Shown: one piece after another, positions 44,299 through 52,668 of the stretch
How the letters are laid out: each line of letters starts with the position of its first letter
Position numbering within the stretch: position 1 is the first letter of the stretch
NCBI RefSeq assembly: GCF_900186585.1
Contig: NZ_FYDD01000004.1
Coordinates: 806,001-870,000 of the forward strand
Source: Massiliimalia timonensis
GTDB taxonomy: Bacteria > Bacillota > Clostridia > Oscillospirales > Ruminococcaceae
DNA: 64,000 nt
Direction: 5' to 3'
The notes under the pieces: model-generated
What the model was told of the DNA's origin: nothing
The model's database searches: none
What the model saw: only the letters and a program-made list of their open reading frames with translations
Position numbers and translations under genes: made by a program

Positions 44299-45273
44299 CT
44301 ATTCCTGAGCAGGATTGCACGCCTTGACCTGGCGCACTAGTTCCAGCACATCCTGATAGGAATCAAGCGCTCCGCAGGCATTGCGGAATTTTGCGGCTCC
44401 GTGCATCCCTTTTACATACCATGCGGCGTGCTTGCGGGATTCCCGGATGCCTTGGCGTTCCCCTTTAAACTGACAGATCAGGCTAATGTGTTCCAGCATA
44501 ATTTCCAGCCGTTCGTCAATACTTTTTGAGGGAAGAAGCGTTCCGTCTGTCAGATACCGGTCGATCTCCTCAAAGATCCAGGGATGTCCATAGCTTCCAC
44601 GGCCTACCATAACCAGATCACAGCCGGTTTTTTCATACATCTCCTTGGCAAGCTGAGGGGTGGCGACGTCCCCGTTCCCGATCACCGGAATAGAAACAGC
44701 CTGTTTGACTGCTTTGATAATGTCGATATCAACCGGCGGGTTGTACATCTGGCGCTTAGTACGTCCGTGAACTGTAATGGCGGAGGCACCGGCTTCTTCC
44801 AGCATACAGGCCAGCTCCACGGCGTTGATGCAGGTGTCGTCAAAGCCTTTTCGGATTTTTACCGTGATGGGCAGGTCCACCGCGTCCACGCATGCCTTTA
44901 CAATGTCTGCGGCAAGCTGGGGCGTTTTCATCAGGGCGCTTCCACTTCCGGTTGTAACTACCTTCTGCACGGGACATCCCATGTTAATATCAATAAACTG
45001 AGGTTGAAACTTGGCCGCCTTTTTGCAGGCAAGGGCCATGATGTCCGGCTCACTGCCGAAAAGCTGAACGCCCATGGGATATTCTTCTTCGGTAACTGCA
45101 AGCAGTTCGGCGGTTTTCCGGTCAGAGTAAAACATCCCCTTGGAGCTTGCCATCTCCCCAACCACCAAAGCGGCGCCGTATTTTTTGCACATCAGCCGGT
45201 AAGCATGGTCGGCAACCGACGCCATGGGCGCCAGTGCGGCAGTTTTGGGCAAGGTAATATTTCCTATTTTCAC
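44299..45273 (-). CDS. dusB: tRNA-dihydrouridine synthase
   Basis: FMN-dependent enzyme reducing uridine to dihydrouridine in the tRNA D-loop. 324 residues, of the bacterial DusB length. TIM-barrel landmarks are the N-terminal APMASVADHAYR, the catalytic Cys segment DINMGCPVQKV, KIRKGFD, ITVHGRTKRQMY, IPVIGNGDV and VMVGRGSYG. The final 100 residues form the tRNA-binding helical part. A divergent promoter region separates it from polA. Identity strong; the choice of DusB over other Dus members rests on family resemblance. Confidence 0.9.
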   Translation of the reverse strand: MKIGNITLPKTAALAPMASVADHAYRLMCKKYGAALVVGEMASSKGMFYSDRKTAELLAVTEEEYPMGVQLFGSEPDIMALACKKAAKFQPQFIDINMGCPVQKVVTTGSGSALMKTPQLAADIVKACVDAVDLPITVKIRKGFDDTCINAVELACMLEEAGASAITVHGRTKRQMYNPPVDIDIIKAVKQAVSIPVIGNGDVATPQLAKEMYEKTGCDLVMVGRGSYGHPWIFEEIDRYLTDGTLLPSKSIDERLEIMLEHISLICQFKGERQGIRESRKHAAWYVKGMHGAAKFRNACGALDSYQDVLELVRQVKACNPAQE

Positions 45274-45291
45274 AATATCGTTCCTTTAAAG

Positions 45292-45320
45292 TTGAAATAA
45301 AACCGGGGGCGTGATATACT
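45292..45320 (+). promoter_or_regulatory. sigmaA promoter of polA
   Basis: TTGAAA (45292-45297) and TATACT (45315-45320) with a 17-bp spacer, about 118 bp before the polA ATG. Confidence 0.65.
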
Positions 45321-45369
45321 GGGTACAGACCCGTTTCGTACAGGATTTGCCCCGTGGTTTCAGCTTTTC

Positions 45370-45398
45370 ATTATAAAGCAGATGCCGCGGTTCGTCAA
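45370..45398 (-). promoter_or_regulatory. sigmaA promoter of dusB
   Basis: Minus strand TTGACG (45393-45398) and perfect TATAAT (45370-45375), 17-bp spacer; transcript runs leftward to dusB through about 90 nt of leader, overlapping the polA transcript. Confidence 0.75.
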
Positions 45399-45437
45399 CC
45401 GTTTGTGCGGTAAAATGGGCTGGGAAAGGAAGAAAAA

Positions 45438-48008
45438 ATGAAGCTGCTTGCGATCGATGGGAACAGCATTCTAAACCGTGCTTTTTATGGGGTACGGCTG
45501 CTCTCTAACAAAAAGGGCGTATACACGAATGCGATTTTCGGATTTTTAAATATCTTGCTAAAACTAAAAAAGGATTACCAGCCGGATACCACGGCGATCA
45601 CCTTTGATCTAAAGGCGCCGACGTTCCGCCACCTGCGGTATGACGGGTATAAAGCCAACCGCAAAGGGATGCCGGAGGAACTGGCTATGCAGCTGGAACC
45701 GCTGAAAGAGATTCTGCGGGCGCTGGGCTACCCGCTGATAGAGCTGGAGGGTTATGAAGCGGACGACCTGCTGGGGACTATTGCCGCGCTGTGCCAGAAA
45801 AACGGGGCAGAATGCATCATTGCCACCGGGGACAGGGATTCCTTACAGTTAGTTGGCGACCGTGTAGCAGTATGTATGGTAAAAACCAAGGAAAACATTT
45901 TATATGATCCGCAGAGGTTAAAAGAGGATTACGGAGTGACCCCGGCCGAGATCATTGAACTGAAGGCGCTGATGGGGGATGCTTCTGACAATATCCCCGG
46001 AGTAAAGGGCATTGGAGAAAAAACGGCCACAGCTTTGATTCAGAAATATCATTCTATCGACACGATCTATCAGTCGCTGGAGGAGATCGAAGCAACGCCA
46101 AGGGTAAAAAAATTGTTGGGCGAGGGAAAGGAATCTGCCTTCTTAAGCCGGGAGCTTGCCACGATCTGTGTAGAAGCACCGATGAAAGAAGATCTTGCCG
46201 ATTTGCAGATGAAGTCGGTCCAGGAAACAGAGCTGGCGAACTGCCTGACCCAGTTGGAGTTATTTAGTTTCTTCCCGAAATTTGGGATACAGCCTGCTAT
46301 GGCACAGGAAAATACCGATGCTCCAGATCGCACAAAACAGGTGAAGCTGCTGCTTGATCCGACTTTGGAGGTGCTGAAAGAAAAGCTGGAGCAGCAGGGC
46401 AGGATCGATTTTTACCGGGAAGGAGAAACCGTTTATTTTTGCTTTGCGGATGCGTTGGCTGTCTGCCGGGAGCAGGCGGAGAATGCGGTTTCTGAGCTGG
46501 TGTTTTCCAGTGTCCTTCCAAAACGGACGTTTCAGGCAAAACAGTTTTTTAAAGAAGCAAGGGCTATGGGTACTGCCTTTGAAAACCTTACGTTTGATGC
46601 GGAGCTTGCCGGATATCTGTTGAGCGCCGCCTCCAGAGGATACGCGCTGGCCGGTTTGGTGCAGAAATACCTGCCGCTGCAAAGCTGCCAGGTGGAGGCC
46701 GCTGGGGAAGAAGCGGAAGCATTCCAGACAGCCGCGGCATTCTCCGATTTGTGTGATGTTTTGGAGCGCACCCTGAAAGAAGAAAACATGCTGGACCTGC
46801 TGCACGAGATCGAGCTGCCGCTGTGCGAGGTTTTAGCCGACATGGAATATGAAGGGTTTGCCATTGACCTTGAGCAGGTACGCGAATATGGCGACGAACT
46901 CCAGCAAAGAATAGACGGGCTCCGCGACCAGCTGTTTATCTATGCAGGGCACACCTTTAACCCCAATTCCACCAAGGAACTGGGCGTGATCCTGTTTGAT
47001 GAACTGGGGCTGCCCGCGAAAAAGAAAACCAAAACTGGCTATTCTACCAATGCTGATGTGTTAGAGAGCCTGCGCGGCAAGCATCCGATCATTGAATGCC
47101 TGCTGGAATACCGGAAGCTGACCAAGCTCCATTCCACCTATATCGTAGGGCTTTTAAAGGTGGTAGGTGAGGATCAGCGTGTCCATTCCACTTTTAATCA
47201 GGCGGAAACACGGACAGGGCGGATCAGTTCCACTGAGCCAAACGTGCAGAATATCCCGGTACGGACCGAAGAGGGAAGCAAGATCCGGGAATTTTTTGTG
47301 GCGCGGGAGGGGTATACCTTGGTAGACGCCGATTATTCCCAGATCGAACTGCGGATTCTCGCACATATTGCAGACGATGAAAATATGATCCGCGCGTTTC
47401 AGGACAAGGTGGACATCCATCAGGTCACGGCCTCCCAAGTGTTCCATGTGCCGCTTGACGAGGTGACGCCGCAGTTGAGAAGCCGAGCAAAGGCGATCAA
47501 TTTTGGGATTGTTTATGGGATCGGCGCCTTTTCACTGTCGCAGGACATCCATGTTTCTGTAGCAGAGGCCAAAACGTATATTGACCAGTATTTGAAAACG
47601 TACCATGGTGTGCGAAACTATATGGATGAGATCGTCCGGCAAGCGGAGGAAACAGGCTATGTCAGCACCCTTTACCATCGACGCCGCGACTTGGCGGATA
47701 TTCGTTCCACCAATAAGGTGGTAAAGGCAAATGCTAAACGGATCGCCCTGAACACGCCGATTCAGGGGACTGCGGCGGACATCATTAAAATTGCGATGAT
47801 CCGGGTATTCCGCCGCCTGAAAACAGAGGGGTTGGAAGCGAAACTGATTTTACAGGTCCATGACGAACTGATCTTGGAATCGCCTGTGATGCAGGCGCCG
47901 TTTGTGGCCCAACTGTTAAAAGAGGAAATGCAGTCTGCGGCAAAGCTGGCGGTAGAACTTTCTGTGGATGTTCACACCGGCAAAAACTGGCTTGCCGCAA
48001 AAGGATAA
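45438..48008 (+). CDS. polA: DNA polymerase I
   Basis: Repair and Okazaki-fragment-processing polymerase of 856 residues. The N-terminal 5'-3' exonuclease (about 1-290) keeps LAIDGNSILNRAF, YKANRKGMP and the ATGDRDSLQL and KGIGEKTAT blocks. The polymerase domain (about 470-856) has LVDADYSQIELR (about residue 628), the O-helix AKAINFGIVYG, and VHDELI (about 806). The central 3'-5' exonuclease-like region (about 300-460) shows no DxE metal-binding motif, so proofreading is probably lost, as in many Firmicute enzymes. It begins a cluster polA-phosphatase-rimI-tsaD on the plus strand. Confidence 0.95.
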   Translation: MKLLAIDGNSILNRAFYGVRLLSNKKGVYTNAIFGFLNILLKLKKDYQPDTTAITFDLKAPTFRHLRYDGYKANRKGMPEELAMQLEPLKEILRALGYPLIELEGYEADDLLGTIAALCQKNGAECIIATGDRDSLQLVGDRVAVCMVKTKENILYDPQRLKEDYGVTPAEIIELKALMGDASDNIPGVKGIGEKTATALIQKYHSIDTIYQSLEEIEATPRVKKLLGEGKESAFLSRELATICVEAPMKEDLADLQMKSVQETELANCLTQLELFSFFPKFGIQPAMAQENTDAPDRTKQVKLLLDPTLEVLKEKLEQQGRIDFYREGETVYFCFADALAVCREQAENAVSELVFSSVLPKRTFQAKQFFKEARAMGTAFENLTFDAELAGYLLSAASRGYALAGLVQKYLPLQSCQVEAAGEEAEAFQTAAAFSDLCDVLERTLKEENMLDLLHEIELPLCEVLADMEYEGFAIDLEQVREYGDELQQRIDGLRDQLFIYAGHTFNPNSTKELGVILFDELGLPAKKKTKTGYSTNADVLESLRGKHPIIECLLEYRKLTKLHSTYIVGLLKVVGEDQRVHSTFNQAETRTGRISSTEPNVQNIPVRTEEGSKIREFFVAREGYTLVDADYSQIELRILAHIADDENMIRAFQDKVDIHQVTASQVFHVPLDEVTPQLRSRAKAINFGIVYGIGAFSLSQDIHVSVAEAKTYIDQYLKTYHGVRNYMDEIVRQAEETGYVSTLYHRRRDLADIRSTNKVVKANAKRIALNTPIQGTAADIIKIAMIRVFRRLKTEGLEAKLILQVHDELILESPVMQAPFVAQLLKEEMQSAAKLAVELSVDVHTGKNWLAAKG

Positions 48009-48028
48009 AAGAATAGGGGGAAAAGAAG

Positions 48029-48469
48029 ATGAAAATATTGATTCTCTGTACCGGTAATACCTGCCGCAGTCCAATGGCGGAAGGGATCGTGAACGATATT
48101 GTCAAACGCGAGCACCTGGAAAACGAAATCCAGGTGGAAAGCATGGGCTTTGCGGCCAACGACGGGGAACTGCCAACAGCAAACGCTGTGGAATGTATGA
48201 AAGAGATTGGTATCGACATCTCTGGAAAACGTGCCCGCCGGGTGTTGATGGAAGATTTGGAGCAGGCTGACATGTTCTATGTCATGACCGATTCCCACAA
48301 AAACATCATTTCCGACGCGATCCCAGATGATGAGGACCGGGTCATGGTGCTAGATGTACCGGACCCGTTTGGAAGCGGGATCGAAGTGTACCGGGAATGC
48401 CGGGATAAGATCAAAACTTATTTTGAACACGAATTCCGCTATCGTTTAGGAGAAACCGATGGCGAGTAG
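48029..48469 (+). CDS. Low molecular weight protein-tyrosine phosphatase family protein
   Basis: 146-residue phosphatase of the LMW family (or arginine phosphatase YwlE-like). The signature CTGNTCRSP (Cys7-x5-Arg13) forms the catalytic P-loop; the general acid Asp sits in DVPDPFG (about residue 110). In related genomes this gene neighbours rimI and tsaD, as here. Which phosphorylated residue it acts on (Tyr or Arg) cannot be told from sequence; the Thr8 after the catalytic Cys, shared with YwlE-type enzymes, leaves arginine phosphatase open. The stop overlaps rimI by 11 nt. Confidence 0.88.
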   Translation: MKILILCTGNTCRSPMAEGIVNDIVKREHLENEIQVESMGFAANDGELPTANAVECMKEIGIDISGKRARRVLMEDLEQADMFYVMTDSHKNIISDAIPDDEDRVMVLDVPDPFGSGIEVYRECRDKIKTYFEHEFRYRLGETDGE

Positions 48470-48905
48470 CGTACATATCATACCGATGTCCTCGGAACAG
48501 GCTGAGGCGGTATACGCACTTTCCTGCGAGTGCTTTTCCACACCGTGGAGCTTTCAGAGTATTGCCGGGGAAATAAAAAATCCCCATGCCCTTACGCTGG
48601 TCGCGCTTCGGGAGGGAAAAGTGGTGGGATACCTGAATGTTCATCACGTTTTAGATGAAGGCGACATCAACCTGATCGCCGTGCGGGAATCGGCCCGCCG
48701 GGAGGGGATCGCCACCATGCTGATGAAGGCGTTGTTTGAACGGGCAGAAAATGCGGGGATCTCCAGCTATATGCTGGAGGTACGGGTATCCAATCAGGCG
48801 GCTGTTTCTTTTTATACCCACATGGGATTTTTGGAGGTGGGGCTGCGAAAGGGATACTACCAAAAGCCGGAAGAAGACGCCTTGCTGATGAAAAAGGAAT
48901 TATAG
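48459..48905 (+). CDS. rimI: Ribosomal protein-alanine N-acetyltransferase
   Basis: GNAT acetyltransferase (148 residues) that modifies the N terminus of ribosomal protein S18 in well-studied bacteria. Motif A is VRESARREGIATMLM (about residues 75-89) and the C-terminal NQAAVSFYTHMGFLEVGLRKGYY fits RimI. AGGAG lies 6 nt before the ATG, inside the previous gene, so translation is coupled. Neighbouring tsaD supports the call, since rimI and the tsa genes are commonly linked. Fairly confident; a related small acetyltransferase is the alternative. Confidence 0.86.
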   Translation: MASSVHIIPMSSEQAEAVYALSCECFSTPWSFQSIAGEIKNPHALTLVALREGKVVGYLNVHHVLDEGDINLIAVRESARREGIATMLMKALFERAENAGISSYMLEVRVSNQAAVSFYTHMGFLEVGLRKGYYQKPEEDALLMKKEL

Positions 48906-48908
48906 AGG

Positions 48909-48936
48909 GAAGTGACGGAGGCCCGTCACTTTTTCC
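48909..48936 (+). terminator. Hairpin between rimI and tsaD
   Basis: AAGTGACGG pairs with CCGTCACTT around AGGC, followed by five T. It lies in the 62-nt rimI-tsaD gap and may act as a partial terminator within the operon. Confidence 0.6.
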
Positions 48937-48967
48937 TTGCGTGACAGACGGAAAAAGGAGGAAGAGG

Positions 48968-49993
48968 ATGAAGATCCTGGGAATCGAAAGTTCCTGTGAT
49001 GAAACTGCTGTGTCTGTTGTAGAGGACGGCAGGCATGTGCTGTCCAATATGGTTGTTTCACAGATAGAAGAACATAAGCTATATGGGGGAGTGGTGCCGG
49101 AGATCGCATCCCGCCGCCACTGTGAAAGTATTGTCAATGTAACAGATCTGGCGTTATCCGAGGCGGGAGTCGCTTTGTCCGAGATCGACGCGGTGGCGGT
49201 CACCTACGCGCCGGGTTTGATCGGGGCGCTTTTAGTCGGGGTGAATTTTGCCAAGGGGCTGGCGCTGGCCGCCGGCAAACCGCTTATCCCGGTCCATCAC
49301 ATCCGGGGGCATATTGCCGCCAATTACTTGGCATACCCGGAATTAAAGCCCCCGTTTCTCTGCATGGTCATGTCGGGTGGGCACAGCCATATCGTTTGGG
49401 TGAAGTCCTACACGGAATTTGAAATCATTGGCCGCACCCGTGACGATGCGGTGGGAGAAGCTTATGACAAGGCCGCGCGCGCGCTGGGGTTTTCTTATCC
49501 GGGCGGCGTACAGATGGATAAGGCAGCTAAAGAGGGAGATCCTTCCCATTATCACCTGCCCAAACCAAGGGTGGAGGGCTGCCCTTACGATTTCAGCTTC
49601 TCCGGCCTAAAGACCGCGGTGCTGAATTTGATCAACAATTCCCGGCAAAAAGGGGAAACTGTGGTCATCAATGATGTGGCGGCGGCGTTTCAGGCAACGG
49701 TCTGTGATCTGATCGCGGACAGGCTGATGCGGGCGGCGAAAGAGCGGAAAGCGGATAAGATCGTGCTGGCCGGCGGGGTATCGGCCAACAGCGGGATCCG
49801 GGAGAGGATGCAAAAAGAATGCCGGGAGGCAGGAATGAAATTATATATGCCGCCCCTCTGTTATTGCGGAGATAATGCCGCGATGATTGCAAGCCAAGGA
49901 TATTTTGAATTTTTAAATGCAGCAAAAGCAGGGATGAACCTGAATGGGACGGCCTCCCTGCCAATCACTGACGAAAAATTTGACCGAATATAG
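48968..49993 (+). CDS. tsaD: tRNA N6-threonylcarbamoyladenosine synthase subunit
   Basis: Catalyses transfer of threonylcarbamoyl to A37 of ANN-decoding tRNAs. 341 residues. The N-terminal IESSCDETAVSVV, the metal-binding His pair in PVHHIRGHIAAN, MSGGHSHIV, the ASKIMP-like DDAVGEAYDKAARAL and SFSGLKTAVLN are present. Start chosen at the ATG at 48968, about 6 nt after AGGAGG. Partner genes tsaB and tsaE are not in this window. The high sequence conservation makes the call secure. Confidence 0.95.
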   Translation: MKILGIESSCDETAVSVVEDGRHVLSNMVVSQIEEHKLYGGVVPEIASRRHCESIVNVTDLALSEAGVALSEIDAVAVTYAPGLIGALLVGVNFAKGLALAAGKPLIPVHHIRGHIAANYLAYPELKPPFLCMVMSGGHSHIVWVKSYTEFEIIGRTRDDAVGEAYDKAARALGFSYPGGVQMDKAAKEGDPSHYHLPKPRVEGCPYDFSFSGLKTAVLNLINNSRQKGETVVINDVAAAFQATVCDLIADRLMRAAKERKADKIVLAGGVSANSGIRERMQKECREAGMKLYMPPLCYCGDNAAMIASQGYFEFLNAAKAGMNLNGTASLPITDEKFDRI

Positions 49994-50052
49994 ACGGTTT
50001 TGTATCTTTGACACAAAAATATCAGAATTATAAAAAATTCATAAATTAAAGA

Positions 50053-50081
50053 TTGATTTTTTGACAGCTTCACTATATAAT
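50053..50081 (+). promoter_or_regulatory. sigmaA promoter of pckG
   Basis: TTGATT (50053-50058) and perfect TATAAT (50076-50081) with a 17-bp spacer, about 105 bp before the start codon. Confidence 0.75.
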
Positions 50082-50186
50082 AGTAGTTGTGAAAAGTTTG
50101 ATTTTTCTTTCCTTTGTTTGGATTTGATTCTGGCCAAAGGCAGAAAATATGTCAAAATTATGATCACAGTGAAGGGAGTTTTACAA

Positions 50187-51962
50187 ATGTTAACTAACAA
50201 CAAAAATGTCCTCAACTGGGTTGAGGAAATGGTTGCTCTTTGTAAACCGGATCAGGTCGTTTGGATCGACGGTAGCGAAGAACAGTTGAAAGCACTGACT
50301 GACGAAGCGGTTTCAACTGGCGAAATGGAAAGACTGAACGAAGAAAAACTGCCGGGCTGTCTGCTGCACAGAACCAACCCGAATGACGTTGCCCGTGTTG
50401 AAGCCCGCACCTTTATCTGCTCCAGAAAAGAAGAAGATGCCGGCCCGACCAACAACTGGTGCGATCCAAAAGAAATGTATGCGAAATTAACTCCGATGTA
50501 TGACGGTGTTATGAAGGGCCGTACCATGTACGTGATCCCTTACTCCATGGGTCCGATCGGTTCCCCGCTGGCTAAAGTTGGCGTTGAGCTGACCGACTCT
50601 ATCTACGTTGTCCTGAACATGGATATTATGACCCGTGTCGGCAAGGCTGCATTTGAAAACCTTGGCGATGTTTCTAATGACTTCGTACGCGGCCTGCACT
50701 CAAAAGCTGATATTGATCCGGAAAACAGATATATCGTTCACTTCCCGGAAGACAATACCATCTGGTCCATCAACTCCGGTTATGGCGGAAACGTATTGTT
50801 AGGGAAAAAATGCTTCGCGCTTCGTATTGCTTCTTATCAGGGTAAAAACGAAGGCTGGATGGCTGAACACATGCTCATTTTGGGGATTGAAGCACCAAAC
50901 GGCGAGACCACTTATATCTCTGCTGCATTCCCGTCTGCTTGCGGTAAAACTAACCTTGCTATGCTGATTCCGCCGGAAGTTTATGCAAAACAGGGCTATA
51001 AAGTTTGGACTGTCGGCGACGACATTGCTTGGCTGAAACCGGGCGCTGACGGCAGACTGTATGCAATCAACCCTGAAAACGGCTTCTTCGGCGTTGCTCC
51101 GGGCACCAACATGAAATCCAACCCGAACGCGCTGAAAACAACTATGAAAAACACTATTTTCACCAACGTTGCCCACAATCTGGATGACAACACTGTTTGG
51201 TGGGAAGGTCTGGACAAGAATCCTCCGGAACATGCAATGGAATGGACCGGCAAACCTTGGAACGGCAAAACTGATACCGATGTGAAGGGCGCTCACCCGA
51301 ACTCCAGATTTACCGCTCCGGCAAGAAACTGCCCGTGCATCAGCCCTGAATTTGACAACCCGCAGGGTGTGCCGATCTCCGCAATGGTATTCGGCGGCCG
51401 TCGTGCGAAGACTGCTCCGTTGGTATATCAGTCCTTTGACTGGAAACACGGTGTGTTTGTAGGTTCTACTATGGCTTCTGAAACTACTGCCGCTGCAACC
51501 GGTGCCGTCGGCGTTGTCCGCCGTGACCCAATGGCTATGCTGCCGTTCTGCGGTTACCACATGGGCGATTATTTTGCTCACTGGCTCGAAATGGGCGAAA
51601 AACTGGGCGATAAAGCTCCGAAGATCTTTAACGTAAACTGGTTCAGAACTGACGACGAAGGCCACTTCATTTGGCCGGGATTCGGTGACAATATGCGTGT
51701 CCTGATGTGGATCGTTGCCCGCTGCAAAGGCGAAGCTGACGCTGTTGAAACCCCGATCGGATATGAACCAAAACCGGAAGACATCAACCTGGAAGGCTTG
51801 GATATCGATTTGGATACCCTCAAAGGCCTGTTAAATGTTGATATTGACCTGTGGAAAGAAGAAGCGGCAGGAATTCACGAATTCTATGCGAAGTTTGGCG
51901 ACAAACTGCCGGAAGAACTGAAACACCAGCTGGCTGCTTTGGAAGAAAGATTGGGCAAATAA
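50187..51962 (+). CDS. pckG: Phosphoenolpyruvate carboxykinase (GTP)
   Basis: Interconverts oxaloacetate and PEP with GTP/GDP; in anaerobes it may also run toward oxaloacetate. 591 residues, the GTP-family length. Landmarks: RTNPNDVARVEARTFI, the substrate site YVIPYSMGPIGSP (about residues 113-125), the P-loop with reactive Cys FPSACGKTNLAM (about 246-257), the second metal/nucleotide block VGDDIAW and RDPMAMLPFCGYHMGDY. Start chosen at the ATG at 50187, after GAAGGGAG. Codon use (AGA for Arg, GCT/GTT and CTG-rich) differs from neighbours and signals high expression. Ends at a 20-bp hairpin. Confidence 0.96.
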   Translation: MLTNNKNVLNWVEEMVALCKPDQVVWIDGSEEQLKALTDEAVSTGEMERLNEEKLPGCLLHRTNPNDVARVEARTFICSRKEEDAGPTNNWCDPKEMYAKLTPMYDGVMKGRTMYVIPYSMGPIGSPLAKVGVELTDSIYVVLNMDIMTRVGKAAFENLGDVSNDFVRGLHSKADIDPENRYIVHFPEDNTIWSINSGYGGNVLLGKKCFALRIASYQGKNEGWMAEHMLILGIEAPNGETTYISAAFPSACGKTNLAMLIPPEVYAKQGYKVWTVGDDIAWLKPGADGRLYAINPENGFFGVAPGTNMKSNPNALKTTMKNTIFTNVAHNLDDNTVWWEGLDKNPPEHAMEWTGKPWNGKTDTDVKGAHPNSRFTAPARNCPCISPEFDNPQGVPISAMVFGGRRAKTAPLVYQSFDWKHGVFVGSTMASETTAAATGAVGVVRRDPMAMLPFCGYHMGDYFAHWLEMGEKLGDKAPKIFNVNWFRTDDEGHFIWPGFGDNMRVLMWIVARCKGEADAVETPIGYEPKPEDINLEGLDIDLDTLKGLLNVDIDLWKEEAAGIHEFYAKFGDKLPEELKHQLAALEERLGK

Positions 51963-51973
51963 GCTTTGCTCTT

Positions 51974-52017
51974 AAAATAAAATATCCCGCTGCATTAGCA
52001 GCGGGATATTTTATTTT
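51974..52017. terminator. Bidirectional terminator with a perfect 20-bp stem
   Basis: Left arm 51974-51993, right arm 51998-52017, loop ATTA; A-rich on the left, T-rich on the right. Serves pckG and the leftward small lipoprotein gene, whose stop codon lies in the right arm. Confidence 0.9.
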
Positions 52018-52157
52018 CTTAAGGGTGGCAAAAATGGATCGTGTATATAAGGCGGCTCGGGAAAATGATGTGTTCCGTGAATGGGACAGCAGCTCGCGGC
52101 AGATAATAAGATCACTGCTGCAAGCAACAGAAAAATTAGTTTTTGCCTTCTCATCAT
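52011..52157 (-). CDS. Small putative lipoprotein (48 residues)
   Basis: Tiny exported protein: basic start MMRRQK, hydrophobic core (about residues 7-20) ending SAASCC, then a His/Pro-rich tail of about 25 residues. The Cys after the core could be lipidated, though the -3 residue is not the classical Leu. Supported by a strong AAGGAGAGG ribosome site 6 nt before the first ATG, a near-perfect sigmaA promoter upstream, and a terminator just at its stop codon. Divergent from the XRE regulator at 52308; the two promoters share a 12-bp box. Function unknown. Confidence 0.6.
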   Translation of the reverse strand: MMRRQKLIFLLLAAVILLSAASCCPIHGTHHFPEPPYIHDPFLPPLRK

Positions 52158-52180
52158 AGCGCGCCTCTCCTTATCAGGAT

Positions 52181-52291
52181 AATATCAGTATAGCAAAAAA
52201 GTCGTAATATGTCAATTAAAATATACATATTTTGATAGTTATATATCATAATAGATAATGTAATATCATTTTTGTAGAGTATACTGATATT
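52181..52291. promoter_or_regulatory. Pair of 12-bp inverted boxes at two divergent promoters (candidate XRE operator)
   Basis: AATATCAGTATA at 52181-52192 and its exact complement TATACTGATATT at 52280-52291, each overlapping a -10 element (lipoprotein leftward, XRE rightward). The symmetry suggests one regulator, most simply the divergent XRE protein, controls both. Confidence 0.5.
52187..52215 (-). promoter_or_regulatory. sigmaA promoter of the small lipoprotein gene
   Basis: Minus strand TTGACA (52210-52215) and TATACT (52187-52192) with a 17-bp spacer, 30 bp before the start codon. The -10 is part of a 12-bp box repeated at the XRE promoter. Confidence 0.85.
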
Positions 52292-52307
52292 TATGGAGGT
52301 ATGCGGC

Positions 52308-52601
52308 ATGATTGCAGATCGGATTAAACAGCTTAGGGAAGAATGCGGCTTATCTCAGGCGCAGCTGGCAAAGCGCCTGCATGTAACGCGTTCCAGCGTA
52401 AATGCTTGGGAAATGGGCCTTTCCATGCCAACCATTCAATATGTTGTGGAAATGGCGAAGCTGTTTCGGATACGTACAGATTTTTTGTTGGGACTGGAAG
52501 AGGAGCAAACGATTTCGCTGGAAGGTTTATCAGAAGAGGAGATCAGCTTGCTGTACGGCCTGTTAGGCTATTTCCATAAACGTTCTTCTCCGGGAGAATA
52601 A
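52308..52601 (+). CDS. XRE-family transcriptional regulator (short)
   Basis: 97-residue regulator with an N-terminal HTH_3 domain (about residues 3-58): LREECGLSQAQLAKRLHVTRSSVNAWEMGLSMPT. The remaining 35 residues are acidic with LEGLSEEEISLLYGLL, probably for dimerization; it lacks the C-terminal LCRKVE domain of the other XRE proteins in this window. Start chosen at the ATG at 52308, 8 nt after GGAGG. Divergent from the small lipoprotein gene, sharing the 12-bp promoter boxes. It probably represses its own promoter and that gene. Confidence 0.9.
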   Translation: MIADRIKQLREECGLSQAQLAKRLHVTRSSVNAWEMGLSMPTIQYVVEMAKLFRIRTDFLLGLEEEQTISLEGLSEEEISLLYGLLGYFHKRSSPGE

Positions 52602-52617
52602 AAATACACAGACAAAA

Positions 52618-52653
52618 TAAAAACCGGACAATCTTAGGATTGTCCGGTTTTTC
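52618..52653. terminator. Bidirectional terminator
   Basis: ACCGGACAATC pairs with GATTGTCCGGT around TTAG, with A and T runs; shared by the XRE gene and gap. Confidence 0.9.
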
Positions 52654-52668
52654 ATGTACTAAGAACAA

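Noticed and set aside
44584-45300. 238-codon plus-strand ORF
   Set aside because: Complementary to dusB, whose catalytic motifs are clear; no ribosome site.
50799-51665. 288-codon minus-strand ORF
   Set aside because: Antisense shadow of pckG caused by its biased codons; no supporting signals.
52034-52159. Plus-strand ORF of 41 codons after pckG
   Set aside because: Its complement is the 48-codon lipoprotein gene with promoter, ribosome site, signal-like N terminus and terminator; the plus ORF has none of these.
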